Source of the DNA: Prochlorococcus marinus XMU1404
GTDB taxonomy: Bacteria > Cyanobacteriota > Cyanobacteriia > PCC-6307 > Cyanobiaceae
NCBI RefSeq assembly: GCF_017696175.1
Contig: NZ_JAAORE010000003.1
Span: 1-64,000, forward strand
Direction: 5' to 3'
Length of the DNA stretch: 64,000 nt
Positions 24,934 through 33,010 of the stretch are shown one piece after another; within the stretch, counting starts at the first letter, position 1, and each line of letters opens with the position of its first letter. The translations under genes and the position numbers were made by a program. The notes beneath the pieces are model-generated. The model saw only the letters and a list, made by a program, of their open reading frames with translations, did not search any database and was not told the origin of the DNA.

Positions 24934-25224
24934 ATGAAGACAAAACTCTATCTTTTGTTATTTCCTTTGACATTGCTTTCCTCTATTAATCCTTTATTTG
25001 CAAAATGTGACGAGGACAATTGGTATAAATATGGCTTCCATGTAGGCATTTTAGTACAGACTTGTGATCTAGCGACGGCAAAATTAATAACTACAAAAGA
25101 AGCAAGGGATGAATTGGAATTTGTTTTTGATGGCGCTAAAGAGGATCTTCTTAGGGATGATTATAAGTCTTTCACAGAATTTGCATATGAAGATTTGAAG
25201 GATTGCACCAAATTTCTTCCATAA
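24934..25224 (+). CDS. Small exported hypothetical protein
   Basis: 96 residues with a signal peptide (MKTKLYLLLFPLTLLSSINP, cleavage near LFAKC). The mature part has three cysteines (KCDED, VQTCD, KDCTK) and is acidic and helical. Probably periplasmic. Family not recognised. Confidence 0.65.
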   Translation: MKTKLYLLLFPLTLLSSINPLFAKCDEDNWYKYGFHVGILVQTCDLATAKLITTKEARDELEFVFDGAKEDLLRDDYKSFTEFAYEDLKDCTKFLP

Positions 25225-25352
25225 GTTTTTAATTATTTTTCTGTGCCCATAAAGTGCCCAAGACTTTAACTAAAAAACTTGATAAATTTTTACACTATTT
25301 AGATAAGATCTTTTGCCACAAATTAATTCTCAAAAAGCTTCTATATAAAGCC

Positions 25353-25399
25353 GGTGCTTTGGGAGCACTAGGTCGCAGGTTAGAATCCTGTCGCCCCGA
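25353..25399 (+). repeat. tRNA-Pro 3' half, att copy 6
   Basis: Identical to the tRNA apart from TTAGAATCC for TTCGAATCC. Junction of E5 and E6. Confidence 0.93.
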
Positions 25400-25628
25400 C
25401 TCTTAAAAACCAAGTCATACTAGCGAGTTTCCCATACTCGCTTTTTTATTGTTTATTGTCTCATACCCCCAAAGGGGAGCTGTAGGGGGAGCCAGAATCT
25501 TCGAAGATCCCCCCTTGGTGCTTAATTTCAATCTGACTAAGTAGTGCAATTAGTCTGCGATTCATTTAATTATTGGAATCACTTTTCAAATCGAGAACGA
25601 ATAGATGTTGTCTTTCAAGATTATCGAA

Positions 25629-25994
25629 ATGAATTCTGGTTATTTTTTTTTAGGATTACTTCTGGCAACATTCGTCTGGCAAATAGTTGCTCAATCTTTA
25701 GGTCCAGTTGTTGGAGGTTGGCTTTACGGTTTTCAAGTAGCGAACTTAGAAAAGTCGGGACATGCATTTAGCAGTGAGTCACAATTTCTAGAATGGAGAG
25801 ATAAAGCTATTGCAAGTTCTATGAATTGGGGTCTTATATTCCTTGCTGTTCTATGCGGTGGTTTAGCCGGAGCTTTTGGTTTTCCTCTTATTGGCTTTAG
25901 CAGGAGTGTTAACCCATGGAGTTGGGCGCGAATGATTGCGCTATGTGGCTCTAGCTGGCTAGTTCTCTCAATCGTCTATCCAGGAATGTTCTAA
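25629..25994 (+). CDS. Polytopic membrane protein, hypothetical
   Basis: 121 residues from the ATG at 25629 (a start at 25605 adds eight). Three or four hydrophobic helices (GYFFLGLLLATFVWQIV, MNWGLIFLAVLCGGLAGAFG, MIALCGSSWLVLSIVYPG). Glycine-rich, no known motif. Plausibly a small inner- or thylakoid-membrane protein. Confidence 0.6.
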   Translation: MNSGYFFLGLLLATFVWQIVAQSLGPVVGGWLYGFQVANLEKSGHAFSSESQFLEWRDKAIASSMNWGLIFLAVLCGGLAGAFGFPLIGFSRSVNPWSWARMIALCGSSWLVLSIVYPGMF

Positions 25995-26347
25995 AGCATT
26001 TGTTAATTATGACCAACATACATTTGGTTTTTTCATATTTCATCTTGCACAGCAAATTAATTCACCAATCAATGGGTCTCCAATCACCATCAAACTGGAA
26101 AGCTGCCCATACATATGAATGCCTCCAGCCTGGTACCTGTAATTTCTAAACTCTTTTTGCGTTTTCAAGACTGCTTTGCGACATAAGCACTCGGGCGTAA
26201 GGGGGAGCTTTAGGGGGAGCTAGAGCCTATTAACAACCTATATAATCTTCGGAGATATACTTTCATTTAGTCTCAGACTCTTGTCATTATCTTTAAATAA
26301 TTAAACCTATAACTAGGATTTCAAGGAAATCTCATTTGATAGATCGA

Positions 26348-26393
26348 GTCCTTTGGGAGCACTAGGTCGCAGGTTCGGATCCTGTCGCTCCGA
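26348..26393 (+). repeat. tRNA-Pro 3' half, att copy 7
   Basis: GTCCTTTGGGAGCAC onward with TTCGGATCC and CGCTCCG changes. The stem change GTCC is shared with copy 4. Junction of E6 and E7. Confidence 0.92.
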
Positions 26394-26631
26394 CTCTAAT
26401 AATCGAAGTCATAGAAAGGTTCCCCAGCCTTTCTTTTTTATTGGTTGAAATATGACATATTTTTATTTATGTCATAATTATGTCATATGCTTGTGTTTGC
26501 TTATTTATTCGCAGATATTCCTAGTTATTCCTAATAAATTTTTCAAGAATACATAATTTAATAAATAGTTTATTTAATAAATAGTTTGCTTAAGGTCGAG
26601 GCGTGATACTAAAAGGGGTTTTGGTGCAGCT

Positions 26632-26889
26632 TTACCCCTCTTTTTTTGTCCAAACTTCCTCCGTTCTTCGCCAACCTTGAGCAATTAATTTTTTCCATTC
26701 TTCTCTAGCTGCTTCTGTCTTTAATTCTTCTCTAGTTGTCATAACAGGTGGCTCTTTACCCCATGTAGAATTAACCTTCCCAGAATCAATAAACATATAT
26801 TTAAAAAATTGGTCTTTATTGTTTGTATTTTCGATAAACCTTTTTACTCTTGATCTATTTGAATTAACCAACCAGTAAGACCTAGCCAT
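26632..26889 (-). CDS. DUF1651-like protein
   Basis: 85 residues. The C-terminal pattern REELKTEAAREEWKKLIAQG followed by WRRTEEVW matches the DUF1651 family of marine picocyanobacteria, in which an aromatic/basic helix ends the protein. Relatives in this window: 33007-33255, 57999-58268 and broken copies at about 32541-32632 and 45594-45711. Function unknown. Confidence 0.75.
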   Translation of the reverse strand: MARSYWLVNSNRSRVKRFIENTNNKDQFFKYMFIDSGKVNSTWGKEPPVMTTREELKTEAAREEWKKLIAQGWRRTEEVWTKKEG

Positions 26890-26917
26890 TAATTAAGTGG
26901 TGCAAGTAGTAATCGTT

Positions 26918-27265
26918 TCATTTATTTAATCCCATTATTATGAGATTTGTTTTCTTTGTACTTGCCCAGCGTTTCTTAGTTAGCTCTTGATATTCAAGAC
27001 TATTGTAAGCATCTATCGCAGCTTGCTTTGAGGGGAATGAAATAACAACTGATAGTTTTCCACCTCTACCTTCAACAATTTGAGGATCAGAATCTTTCAT
27101 AACTAAAGATCCTCCTACTGACTTAAGCCAAGGTTTAAATTCTTGAACATATTCTTTAAAAGCTGCTGGTTTTTTAACTGTGGTAGTTAACAGCCAAAAG
27201 CCTGAAGCATTAACAGCAGTGGGCAAAGCAAAAGCAGCCAATAAAGGTATTAATAATTTACGCAT
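26918..27265 (-). CDS. Exported DUF1330-like protein
   Basis: 115 residues. Signal peptide (MRKLLIPLLAAFALPTAVNA), then a ferredoxin-like alpha/beta dimer domain of the DUF1330 kind: FWLLTTTVKKPAAFKEYVQ, GGSLVMKD, VVISFPSKQAAIDAYNSLEY. A cytoplasmic relative is at 29126-29467. Its promoter appears to be the TTGACAGTCGATCTAA motif at 27293-27308. Function unknown. Confidence 0.8.
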   Translation of the reverse strand: MRKLLIPLLAAFALPTAVNASGFWLLTTTVKKPAAFKEYVQEFKPWLKSVGGSLVMKDSDPQIVEGRGGKLSVVISFPSKQAAIDAYNSLEYQELTKKRWASTKKTNLIIMGLNK

Positions 27266-27292
27266 TAAAAAAGAGGGTTTTATCCCTCTATG

Positions 27293-27308
27293 TTAGATCG
27301 ACTGTCAA
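27293..27308 (-). promoter_or_regulatory. Recurrent promoter motif, copy 3
   Basis: Minus-strand TTGACAGTCGATCTAA, followed by AGAGGGATAAAACCCTCTTT, a hairpin reaching to within a few bases of the next ATG. It also lies just behind the stop of the 37-residue gene, so the hairpin could terminate that gene. Confidence 0.55.
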
Positions 27309-27312
27309 TCAA

Positions 27313-27426
27313 TTAGTAATTAATTAATTTTTTATTTTCATCTCTTTTATTTATTCTTAACCCAATAAACAGCATCCATATAACTGCAAAGACAATTGGT
27401 AAGAAAACGATAGCAAGTTTCATCAT
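27313..27426 (-). CDS. 37-residue membrane protein
   Basis: MMKLAIVFLPIVFAVIWMLF then a basic tail RINKRDENKK. One helix. A TTGACAGTCGATCTAA promoter motif lies about 100 bases upstream (27523-27538). Confidence 0.55.
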   Translation of the reverse strand: MMKLAIVFLPIVFAVIWMLFIGLRINKRDENKKLINY

Positions 27427-27522
27427 TTTTTTAAAAGTGTTATTTGCTGAAAATAATAACCTTTAAATAAAAAAATAAGGATAGGTACTTTATCTAAAAA
27501 AAGTAGCTAATTGCTCCATAGT

Positions 27523-27538
27523 TTAGATCGACTGTCAA
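27523..27538 (-). promoter_or_regulatory. Recurrent promoter motif, copy 4
   Basis: Minus-strand TTGACAGTCGATCTAA without the hairpin; the probable promoter of the 37-residue gene. Confidence 0.5.
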
Positions 27539-27646
27539 TCAAAGAAATTATGTCATATGAGGGTTTATTTGTCTGGAGAAATAACGCACTAATGAGCAAG
27601 ATATTAGATATGGCTCGAAAACGTAGTGCTGGCATATGGGTGTCGA

Positions 27647-27692
27647 GTTCTTTGGGAGCACTAGGTCGCAGGTTCGAATCCTGTTGCCTCGA
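27647..27692 (+). repeat. tRNA-Pro 3' half, att copy 8
   Basis: GTTCTTTGGGAGCAC onward with CTGTTGCCTCGA at the end; three changes. Junction of E7 and E8. Confidence 0.9.
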
Positions 27693-27830
27693 CTCAATCA
27701 AATTCAATTCATACTAGCGAGTTTCCCATACTCGCTTTTTTATTTCTCATTTGTCTTAAATCTCTCCGCGCGAGGAATGGGCGAGGATTTGTATAGCTTT
27801 GAATAATTTTAGAGGTTAGCTCGCCCGTTA

Positions 27831-27953
27831 TTACTGATATTTTTTTAGTAATCGGTTATAAATGACCAACAATACTATTACCCCAACTATTCCATAAATT
27901 GCATGGTATGGGTCGTGATGATTCTGCCAAAGCTCCTTTAAAAATTCCTTCAA
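27831..27953 (-). CDS. 40-residue single-helix protein
   Basis: Starts at TTG. KEFLKELWQNHHDPYHAIYG, then a helix GVIVLLVIYNRLL and a basic end. It resembles the 41-residue protein at 41470-41595 (KEFFGFTIDLWHNQPTTVIG) in length, the LW.N signature and topology, so both belong to one family. Function unknown. Confidence 0.55.
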   Translation of the reverse strand: MKEFLKELWQNHHDPYHAIYGIVGVIVLLVIYNRLLKKYQ

Positions 27954-28059
27954 TACTTCATAGTCATTGCCCAATGAGAATAACACCCATAAGATTTTTT
28001 CTAATTAATTTGCATAATTACTTACAACTGTTATTTTTAGTGGGCTTCAATAAATTCAA

Positions 28060-28284
28060 ATGCAAGATCAAAAAATTGAAAAGATAGCAGCAGTTGCAGT
28101 AAACATAACTAAGGTGCTGGTAATAATTTATCTTGGCTTCGTAGAAGTATTTAAAATTGGAAAATTACTTAGAGAGAAGTTAGATTCTGAATTTGATATT
28201 TCTCGAAAATGGGCTTCACAAAATTATTCAATTCTAAAAAAAAGACTAGCGGAACAAAGAGTAGCGGGTGTTAAAGAGAATTAG
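28060..28284 (+). CDS. Small membrane-anchored protein
   Basis: 74 residues. One helix (AAVAVNITKVLVIIYLGFVE), then a charged helical tail (RKWASQNYSILKKRLAEQRV). Family not recognised. Confidence 0.55.
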   Translation: MQDQKIEKIAAVAVNITKVLVIIYLGFVEVFKIGKLLREKLDSEFDISRKWASQNYSILKKRLAEQRVAGVKEN

Positions 28285-28296
28285 TAAGCCTTTCAT

Positions 28297-28674
28297 TTAG
28301 GGATTAAAGTCTCTACATTTTGATCTTTCGTTTTCATAATCTTTGATGGCAGTATCCCATTCTGATAAATCTGCTTCTTTCCCAGAAATATACAATTCCA
28401 TTTGTTTCGAATAGTTCGCTGATTCAATCCGACTATTGAATGAGGCATTGCAAAAAATTATACTTCCAAATTTTTCATAATCCGTATAATCTCTTTTTGC
28501 AGCAAATTCTGCATTTGCCCTTTTCTTATTTAATTCTTTATATTTCAAATCCTCAATACTAGGTTTTGAAAAAAGTATAGATGGTTTCTTCTGTACATTT
28601 AGATATGCAATAAGGCAAACACCAATAAGAACGACGGCAAATAATCTAATTAACCAAGTGTTAGTTTTATCCAT
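28297..28674 (-). CDS. Membrane-anchored hypothetical protein
   Basis: 125 residues. An N-terminal helix (WLIRLFAVVLIGVCLIAYL) acts as anchor, followed by a charged helical domain with two cysteines (IIFCNASF, RSKCRDF). Family not recognised. Confidence 0.6.
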   Translation of the reverse strand: MDKTNTWLIRLFAVVLIGVCLIAYLNVQKKPSILFSKPSIEDLKYKELNKKRANAEFAAKRDYTDYEKFGSIIFCNASFNSRIESANYSKQMELYISGKEADLSEWDTAIKDYENERSKCRDFNP

Positions 28675-28710
28675 TTAATAAAGCGGTACAAAATCGCCAA
28701 GTAATAAGTA

Positions 28711-28998
28711 CTAATTGTTTCTATTGAACTTATTGTGTTTTTTATTATTGGGTCCCTTTCTTTTCTCAGCCTCATTAACCCTTATCTCTCTTCCCATCCA
28801 TTCAACATCTTGAAGATCATCAATAGCTTTTTTTTCAGAATTATGATCATTTAAATCTACAAAAGCAATACCTCTTTTTCTTCCTGTTTCTCTATCAAGA
28901 GGTAAATAACATTTCTTTACTACTCCATAATTACTAAAAAGTTGCTCAAGATCTTCAACCTCAGTTTCCCAAGATAAATTCCCAATAAAAATAGTCAT
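28711..28998 (-). CDS. RRM-type RNA-binding protein
   Basis: 95 residues from the ATG at 28998; the sequence before it in frame does not belong to the fold. RNP2 is IFIGNLSW and RNP1 is KRGIAFVDL, in the standard RRM order, followed by a basic asparagine-rich tail (RKGPNNKKHNKFNRNN). Cyanobacterial Rbp proteins of this size bind RNA and are often cold-induced or membrane-targeting. Being a cassette passenger, it may be an extra copy. Confidence 0.9.
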   Translation of the reverse strand: MTIFIGNLSWETEVEDLEQLFSNYGVVKKCYLPLDRETGRKRGIAFVDLNDHNSEKKAIDDLQDVEWMGREIRVNEAEKRKGPNNKKHNKFNRNN

Positions 28999-29125
28999 TT
29001 CTTTAATTTTTGAAGGTACAAATAGTTGCTTTGGACTAGTGAAGTTATCTCCAATCAAATGCTTCCATTATTCTTACTCTAACTCTTTATTCGCTATGTA
29101 ACGAGTAGAAAAACTTACATATACA

Positions 29126-29467
29126 TTACAAACCCATTGCTCTTCTTAGCTTTGCAGCTTCATCTAAACCTTCCATAACTGTAAACATGGAATTTTCAGT
29201 TGCTTCTTTTCTTAGCTTTGAAAGCTCTTTATATTCTTCAGATTCATAAGCTTCAACGGCTGCCCTCATTGATGGGAATTCACAAATAATGGCTAAATTG
29301 ACATCCTCGGTCCTTTCCTTCCCTTGAGGCTCTGTATCTTTTGCAAAGACTTGGCCTCCAACCTCTTTCAGCCATGGACCAACTTTAGTTACATATTCAT
29401 CAAATAAGTCCTGATTAATTATTTTTGCCGTTGATATCCAGTAACCTTTAGCCCCTTTTTTATCCAT
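29126..29467 (-). CDS. DUF1330-like protein
   Basis: 113 residues without a signal peptide. DUF1330 core: GYWISTAKIINQDLFDEYVT, GGQVFAKD, AIICEFPSMRAAVEAYESEE. Related to the exported protein at 26918-27265. The C-terminal part has a short helix LDEAAKLRRAMGL. Function unknown. Confidence 0.8.
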   Translation of the reverse strand: MDKKGAKGYWISTAKIINQDLFDEYVTKVGPWLKEVGGQVFAKDTEPQGKERTEDVNLAIICEFPSMRAAVEAYESEEYKELSKLRKEATENSMFTVMEGLDEAAKLRRAMGL

Positions 29468-29493
29468 TTATTTATATCAGTATTCCAATTAGA

Positions 29494-29628
29494 TTACATC
29501 ATCTCGTATTGATCAAATTTTGTTTTTAACTTTGCAGCTTTATGAATTAATCCAACTGCCTCTTTTCTTCCAGTAGCTTTTTGAGCCTTGCGCATTAAGT
29601 CGGCATATTTTTTGTTTAGTTTTTTCAT
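29494..29628 (-). CDS. 44-residue small basic protein (copy 1)
   Basis: MKKLNKKYADLMRKAQKATG RKE... with a helical, basic sequence. A paralog of equal length is at 49433-49567 (MKKINKKYAEIMHQADSAVG). The conserved pattern KKYA..M..A....GRKE.V.L..KAA supports a real family. Function unknown. Confidence 0.65.
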   Translation of the reverse strand: MKKLNKKYADLMRKAQKATGRKEAVGLIHKAAKLKTKFDQYEMM

Positions 29629-29853
29629 TAGTTTACTTTTTAGTTTTACATACACAGGCTAAATAAGTGTTTGTCATTCTTGCATTTGATCTTTGGGATA
29701 GATCAACACAATTTGCTTATCAGAAAGTATTTGACGCTTGCAGGTGGGATTCTTTTTCAAAAATTCTTTAGCTGGTCAATATTGCTTAGTCTTATCTCTA
29801 CCTGAGATTAATTAACAATAACACAAGAACAAAAATAGATCTTTGAAAGATGC

Positions 29854-30267
29854 TTAATTGAAAGGGAAAGTATTCTTAGTAGGAGATATAAAAAGCGCTT
29901 CAAAAACAATTCCAGTCAAAGCAATAGGCAATATCCAAATAGCGATAAACCTATGATCAAAAAATCTTAAATGGTCTTCTCCTTTAAAAACACTTTTTAA
30001 AGAGGTGTACAAAGTTTCTGGTCTTTTATAGGAAGGGCCATTTTTAATTGGAGAATATGGTTTTATAAATGCAGAAGAAGCTGAGAATTTTGCAATTTTT
30101 CTAATTAAATAAATAGGTAATACCCAAAGGGCTAAATATCTTCCACCTAACCACTGTCTCGCATTAGGGAGAGCATATTCTTTAATAGATTTATTCTCTG
30201 GCATTCCAGATTCCAAATTCTTGTAGATATTTTCTAATGAGGATACTTTTTGTGATTCATTGATCAT
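29854..30267 (-). CDS. Membrane protein with two similar halves
   Basis: 137 residues. Two related segments, RYLALWVLPIYLIRKIAKF and HRFIAIWILPIALTGIVFEA, each with an R(Y/F)(L/I)A.W.LPI helix, suggest an internal duplication. The loop between is basic and proline-rich. Family not recognised. Confidence 0.6.
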   Translation of the reverse strand: MINESQKVSSLENIYKNLESGMPENKSIKEYALPNARQWLGGRYLALWVLPIYLIRKIAKFSASSAFIKPYSPIKNGPSYKRPETLYTSLKSVFKGEDHLRFFDHRFIAIWILPIALTGIVFEALFISPTKNTFPFN

Positions 30268-30720
30268 TTGTTTTTAAGAAAAAATTAACCTTAAAATAAA
30301 AATATTCCTAACTACTAAAATAACTAAAACGTAGTTAAGAATATTTTCGTTGGCTAGGTTCATAAAGACGGAATCTATACCGTTGCAGATTCGCCAAATA
30401 TCTACATATTCTTTATAAAGAAAAAACTCTTTTTTAAAAAGTAAATAATATACATAACCATGAATAAAATTTAATGACTAGATTTCTGTAGAAAATTAAC
30501 TTTAATATTCCTGACTAATAAAAATTATTTAAACCTCATTTTCTAAGATTGCGAAAAAGAAAATGAGGCCAAAGGGAGGTTCTCATTACGAACCGCTTTA
30601 TCAAAGGTAGCGGTTAGTAGATTGCCCTAATATCTACTTACATATTTATATAATGAGATTTAAAATAGAGGAAGATTAATTTTATACAAATAAGTGTTTA
30701 ATATTTTATGTAATTATTGT
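30268..30720. ncRNA. Gene-free region rich in strong hairpins, candidate RNA(s)
   Basis: Four structures: 30301-30345 (AATATTC.TAACTAC/GTAGTTA.GAATATT), 30350-30397 (TTGGC/GCCAA enclosing GAATCT/AGATTC), 30534-30568 (CCTCATTTTCT/AGAAAATGAGG, 11 bp) and 30578-30615, where GGTTC/GAACC and AACCGCT/AGCGGTT share bases and exclude each other. No open frame of note. Strand and product unknown. Confidence 0.5.
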
Positions 30721-30819
30721 TTAGGAAAAACTAATCAATGCATTAACTATAGTTATTGAAAGATAAAAAAATGCATAAAGAGAAACTGCAAAAAATAAAT
30801 ACTGTTCTATGGGAATCAT
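30721..30819 (-). CDS. 32-residue membrane protein
   Basis: MIPIEQYLFFAVSLYAFFYL then STITIV-type helix end. One long helix. It is the last gene of a minus-strand group with the PsbF-like gene. Could be a small photosystem-associated peptide; not assignable. Confidence 0.5.
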   Translation of the reverse strand: MIPIEQYLFFAVSLYAFFYLSITIVNALISFS

Positions 30820-30854
30820 GACAAGGTATTAATTAAGGGGTAAGAAAAATTTGA

Positions 30855-31043
30855 TTAATTTTTTGTTAAAAAGATATTCTCTAAAATATAACTTTGTTCT
30901 ATTGATTCATTTTTAAGAGAAATATTTTTTGGCAAATTATTATTCGAAGAATTAAAAGCACCCCATTTTTTTAGCCCAAATAAGGTATAAAAAAATGCAA
31001 TTAAAAATGGTGCTCCAACAATTAAAAATCTAATGTCCATCAA
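30855..31043 (-). CDS. Paralog of the N-terminus of the PsbF-like protein
   Basis: 62 residues. DIRFLIVGAPFLIAFFYTLFGLKKWGAF parallels the start of the next gene ([28 protein letters not shown]), but the PsbF-like C-terminal domain is missing. It begins nine bases after the PsbF-like gene. Probably a duplicated, shortened relative with one helix. Confidence 0.6.
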   Translation of the reverse strand: MMDIRFLIVGAPFLIAFFYTLFGLKKWGAFNSSNNNLPKNISLKNESIEQSYILENIFLTKN

Positions 31044-31052
31044 AATTTCCTA

Positions 31053-31349
31053 TTAATAAGATTTAAACTGCATTGCCAATATTGCTCCAAGGAAGAAAAC
31101 AGTTGGAATCCCTAGGGCATTAACTGCTGCGGTTCTTACAGTAAATACTGGATAACCTTCTGCTGGTCTGCCAACATCAGGAATTAATGCTGAATCTTCC
31201 CATACTTGATAATTTTTAAAAGGAGTTACTCCCTTCTTTGGTAATCCTAGTGGCGTTAATCTAAATACATCCCACCTACCTAACCAAAAGACTGTAAATA
31301 TCCATGAGAATATTATTGGTGTAATAACAAGTAAAATCCTGAAATCCAT
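31053..31349 (-). CDS. PsbF-like two-helix protein lacking the heme histidine
   Basis: 98 residues. Helix 1: [20 protein letters not shown]; a proline-rich loop; helix 2 near 66-95: [20 protein letters not shown] followed by [10 protein letters not shown]. Helix 2 matches the cytochrome b559 beta subunit (PsbF), whose FTVRWLAVHxLAVPTVFFLG carries the heme-ligand histidine; here that position is N77. The true PsbF is about 45 residues and lacks helix 1. It is therefore a PsbF-derived protein unlikely to bind b559 heme in the usual way. Likely thylakoid, possibly photosystem II associated. Confidence 0.7.
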   Translation of the reverse strand: MDFRILLVITPIIFSWIFTVFWLGRWDVFRLTPLGLPKKGVTPFKNYQVWEDSALIPDVGRPAEGYPVFTVRTAAVNALGIPTVFFLGAILAMQFKSY

Positions 31350-31570
31350 TTCTAAAAAGTAATATTTAATTTGATTATTATTTTGTCTTTTTTAGTTAAA
31401 TAAATGATTTGATCATTAACTTATATTTAAAGAAAAACCCCTAATAACGTTGTTTATAATCATTAGTAACATCATGAAATGATTAATTGAATTATTTAAA
31501 GTATATTTTTTTTGATTGAGATATTTAGATATTTTTTTTGATGTAGATTTTAGTTAATTAAAAAACAAAT

Positions 31571-31939
31571 ATGGAAACCTTTAGATTCTTACTTTTTGGT
31601 TTTGCAGGGGTTAGTGTAGTTTTCTGGGTGGCAATAATAGCTTTATGGCATGCATACATGTTTCCAAGATTCTTCAATGAAGATAAAGGTTTAAATTCTG
31701 TTATCAATCAAGAAATAAAAGTTTCAACAGATCCAATTTTAGGCAGTTTGGTTAACAGCAATAATTTCAGAAATAGAGATAAATATTCAATGAAAGGTTT
31801 TGTTATTGCAGACTTTTCATCTACAAGTAGTAATTTCAAACTAAATAAACTCTACACAACAGTAATGATTGGAGTTACTTTTGCAAGTTTTATTTTTCTC
31901 ACTTATGGATTAAGCAGTTCAATAACAAAGGTAAGTTAA
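31571..31939 (+). CDS. Two-helix membrane protein
   Basis: 122 residues. N-terminal helix (FRFLLFGFAGVSVVFWVAII), a 70-residue loop and a C-terminal helix (VMIGVTFASFIFLTYGL). Read divergently from the PsbF-like operon and followed at once by a 27-residue gene. Family not recognised. Confidence 0.6.
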   Translation: METFRFLLFGFAGVSVVFWVAIIALWHAYMFPRFFNEDKGLNSVINQEIKVSTDPILGSLVNSNNFRNRDKYSMKGFVIADFSSTSSNFKLNKLYTTVMIGVTFASFIFLTYGLSSSITKVS

Positions 31940-32023
31940 ATGGAATCTATATATGTAATTGTTTTTATTACTTGCTTTGTTTATTTAATTTTTGACTCAT
32001 TCAAAAATATAAATATTAAATAG
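31940..32023 (+). CDS. 27-residue membrane peptide
   Basis: MESIYVIVFITCFVYLIFDS and a short basic tail. It begins directly after the stop of the preceding gene, so likely co-translated. Confidence 0.5.
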   Translation: MESIYVIVFITCFVYLIFDSFKNINIK

Positions 32024-32027
32024 ATTG

Positions 32028-32153
32028 CTAATGTTTTTTACCAGTTAATAAAATTTTTCTTCTTATATAAAAGAATACCAATGTTGTTATTATCATTACA
32101 GGTGGATGAAATGATATTGAATTTAGATATTCGAAGTAATCAAATGTTGCCAA
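32028..32153 (-). CDS. Possible 41-residue membrane protein (TTG start)
   Basis: Convergent with the previous gene. ATFDYFEYLNSISFHPPVMI, then a helix and a basic tail RRKILLTGKKH. No ATG or clear ribosome site; weak. Confidence 0.35.
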   Translation of the reverse strand: MATFDYFEYLNSISFHPPVMIITTLVFFYIRRKILLTGKKH

Positions 32154-32386
32154 ATTTTTGCTCGTAATTTCTTAAAACTATAATTCAACTCTCAAATCCT
32201 TATTGATTTAAATAGATCAATATCTTGTATAAAATGCTAGTTAAATTTTTCAACACAAATATTTTGCGGACAAATTGCGGACAAATTGCGGACAAATATT
32301 ACTTTATTTGTCACGACAAACCTCGCAGAACTAAGCAAAAAAATTAGCTATAGATTGAAAACCTAGTGCTATACTATGGCTGATGA

Positions 32387-32432
32387 ATGCTTTGGGAGCA
32401 CTAGGTTGCAGGTTCGAATCCTGTCGCCCCGA
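32387..32432 (+). repeat. tRNA-Pro 3' half, att copy 9
   Basis: ATGCTTTGGGAGCAC onward, with GGTTGCAGG for GGTCGCAGG. Junction of E8 and E9. Confidence 0.93.
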
Positions 32433-32540
32433 CCAGTCATACAAATGGATTAGAAATAATATAGCTTGTCTCATTTTGCGAAAGGGGAGCTAGAGGGGGA
32501 GCCAGGAAATATTAATTGATATCGTCACTTACTTATTTAG

Positions 32541-32632
32541 TGCCGTAGAAGTAGCTATTGAATATAGAAGTTTTCTTCCAACCTTCGTTTAGTAGTTCCT
32601 TATATTCTTTTCTTGCTTTTTTCTTATATCTT
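32541..32632 (-). pseudogene. DUF1651 C-terminal fragment
   Basis: Minus-strand RKEYKELLNEGWKKTSIFNS without an N-terminus. About 40 bases (32577-32616) are identical to the 3' part of the intact DUF1651 gene at 33007-33255, so it is a recent partial duplication. Confidence 0.7.
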
Positions 32633-32734
32633 CGTAAGTATGCGTATATAGGCTCTAATTTGCTCTAAATAGCTATATTACTGGCTTATTTAGGCTTATT
32701 TTCCTCTAAAAATGTCACATGGGGGTTGACGATT

Positions 32735-33010
32735 ATGCAAATTCCAGACGAAATGTTGAAAGAAATTAGAGAAAGTGGATACGATCAAGAGCTTGTATAT
32801 AACTACATAAGAGAACTATTAAACAGCGATAAACAAATTAAAGAAAATAACAATCTAGAACTTATAGACAATTACTTATTAGACAAAGATCTACCAGAAC
32901 TATGGAAAAATGCTGCTGAGATACAGATGGCAGCAGAGCTTATAGACAGTTACTTATTAGATAAAAGATTTATGAGAGAACTTGAAGATGAAGAATATGA
33001 TGCTGCTTAA
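32735..33010 (+). CDS. Acidic protein with an internal repeat
   Basis: 91 residues from the ATG at 32735 (three codons earlier is possible). ELIDNYLLDKDLPEL and ELIDSYLLDKRFMREL are two copies of one helical repeat, and the start QIPDEMLKEIRESGYDQELV is helical too. Soluble; no family recognised. Confidence 0.55.
   Translation: MQIPDEMLKEIRESGYDQELVYNYIRELLNSDKQIKENNNLELIDNYLLDKDLPELWKNAAEIQMAAELIDSYLLDKRFMRELEDEEYDAA

Larger units (their letters stand above)
24531..25399. mobile_element. Cassette E5: small secreted protein
   Basis: The smallest cassette (0.87 kb). End repeats AGTGCCCAAAA, two copies at an 11-base period, on the left (24582-24603), and GTGCCCATAAAGTGCCCAAG on the right (25243-25262). 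No terminator hairpin at its left end. One gene. Confidence 0.8.
25400..26393. mobile_element. Cassette E6: membrane protein
   Basis: Left-end terminator AGCGAGT/ACTCGCT (25422-25447). End repeats GGGGAGC twice at a 12-base period at both ends (25474-25492; 26202-26220). These differ from the E2/E3 repeat (GGGGATC) by one base. One gene; 25995-26197 looks non-coding. Confidence 0.8.
26394..27692. mobile_element. Cassette E7: DUF1651, DUF1330 and a small membrane protein
   Basis: Left-end terminator AGAAAGG/CCTTTCT (26413-26439). End repeats: TTATGTCAT twice at an 11-base period plus an inverted TATGACATA on the left (26452-26486), and one TTATGTCATATG on the right (27548-27559). Three genes, all on the minus strand. 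Confidence 0.75.
27693..32432. mobile_element. Cassette E8: long composite unit with photosystem-like genes
   Basis: Left-end terminator AGCGAGT/ACTCGCT (27716-27741). The left end repeat is GCGAGGA twice at an 11-base period (27770-27787) with an inverted CTCGCCC at 27820. The right end is TTGCGGACAAA in three tandem copies (32264-32296), the E1 type. The ends therefore do not match, which suggests two cassettes fused after loss of an internal tRNA copy. It holds about a dozen genes. Confidence 0.65.

Noticed and set aside
25544-25771. 75-codon plus-strand frame overlapping the membrane protein at 25629
   Set aside because: Overlaps a better frame and has no features.
27507-27717. Two frames across att copy 8
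   Set aside because: Again translations of the tRNA half (RQQDSNLRPSAPK type), on both strands, with no other support.
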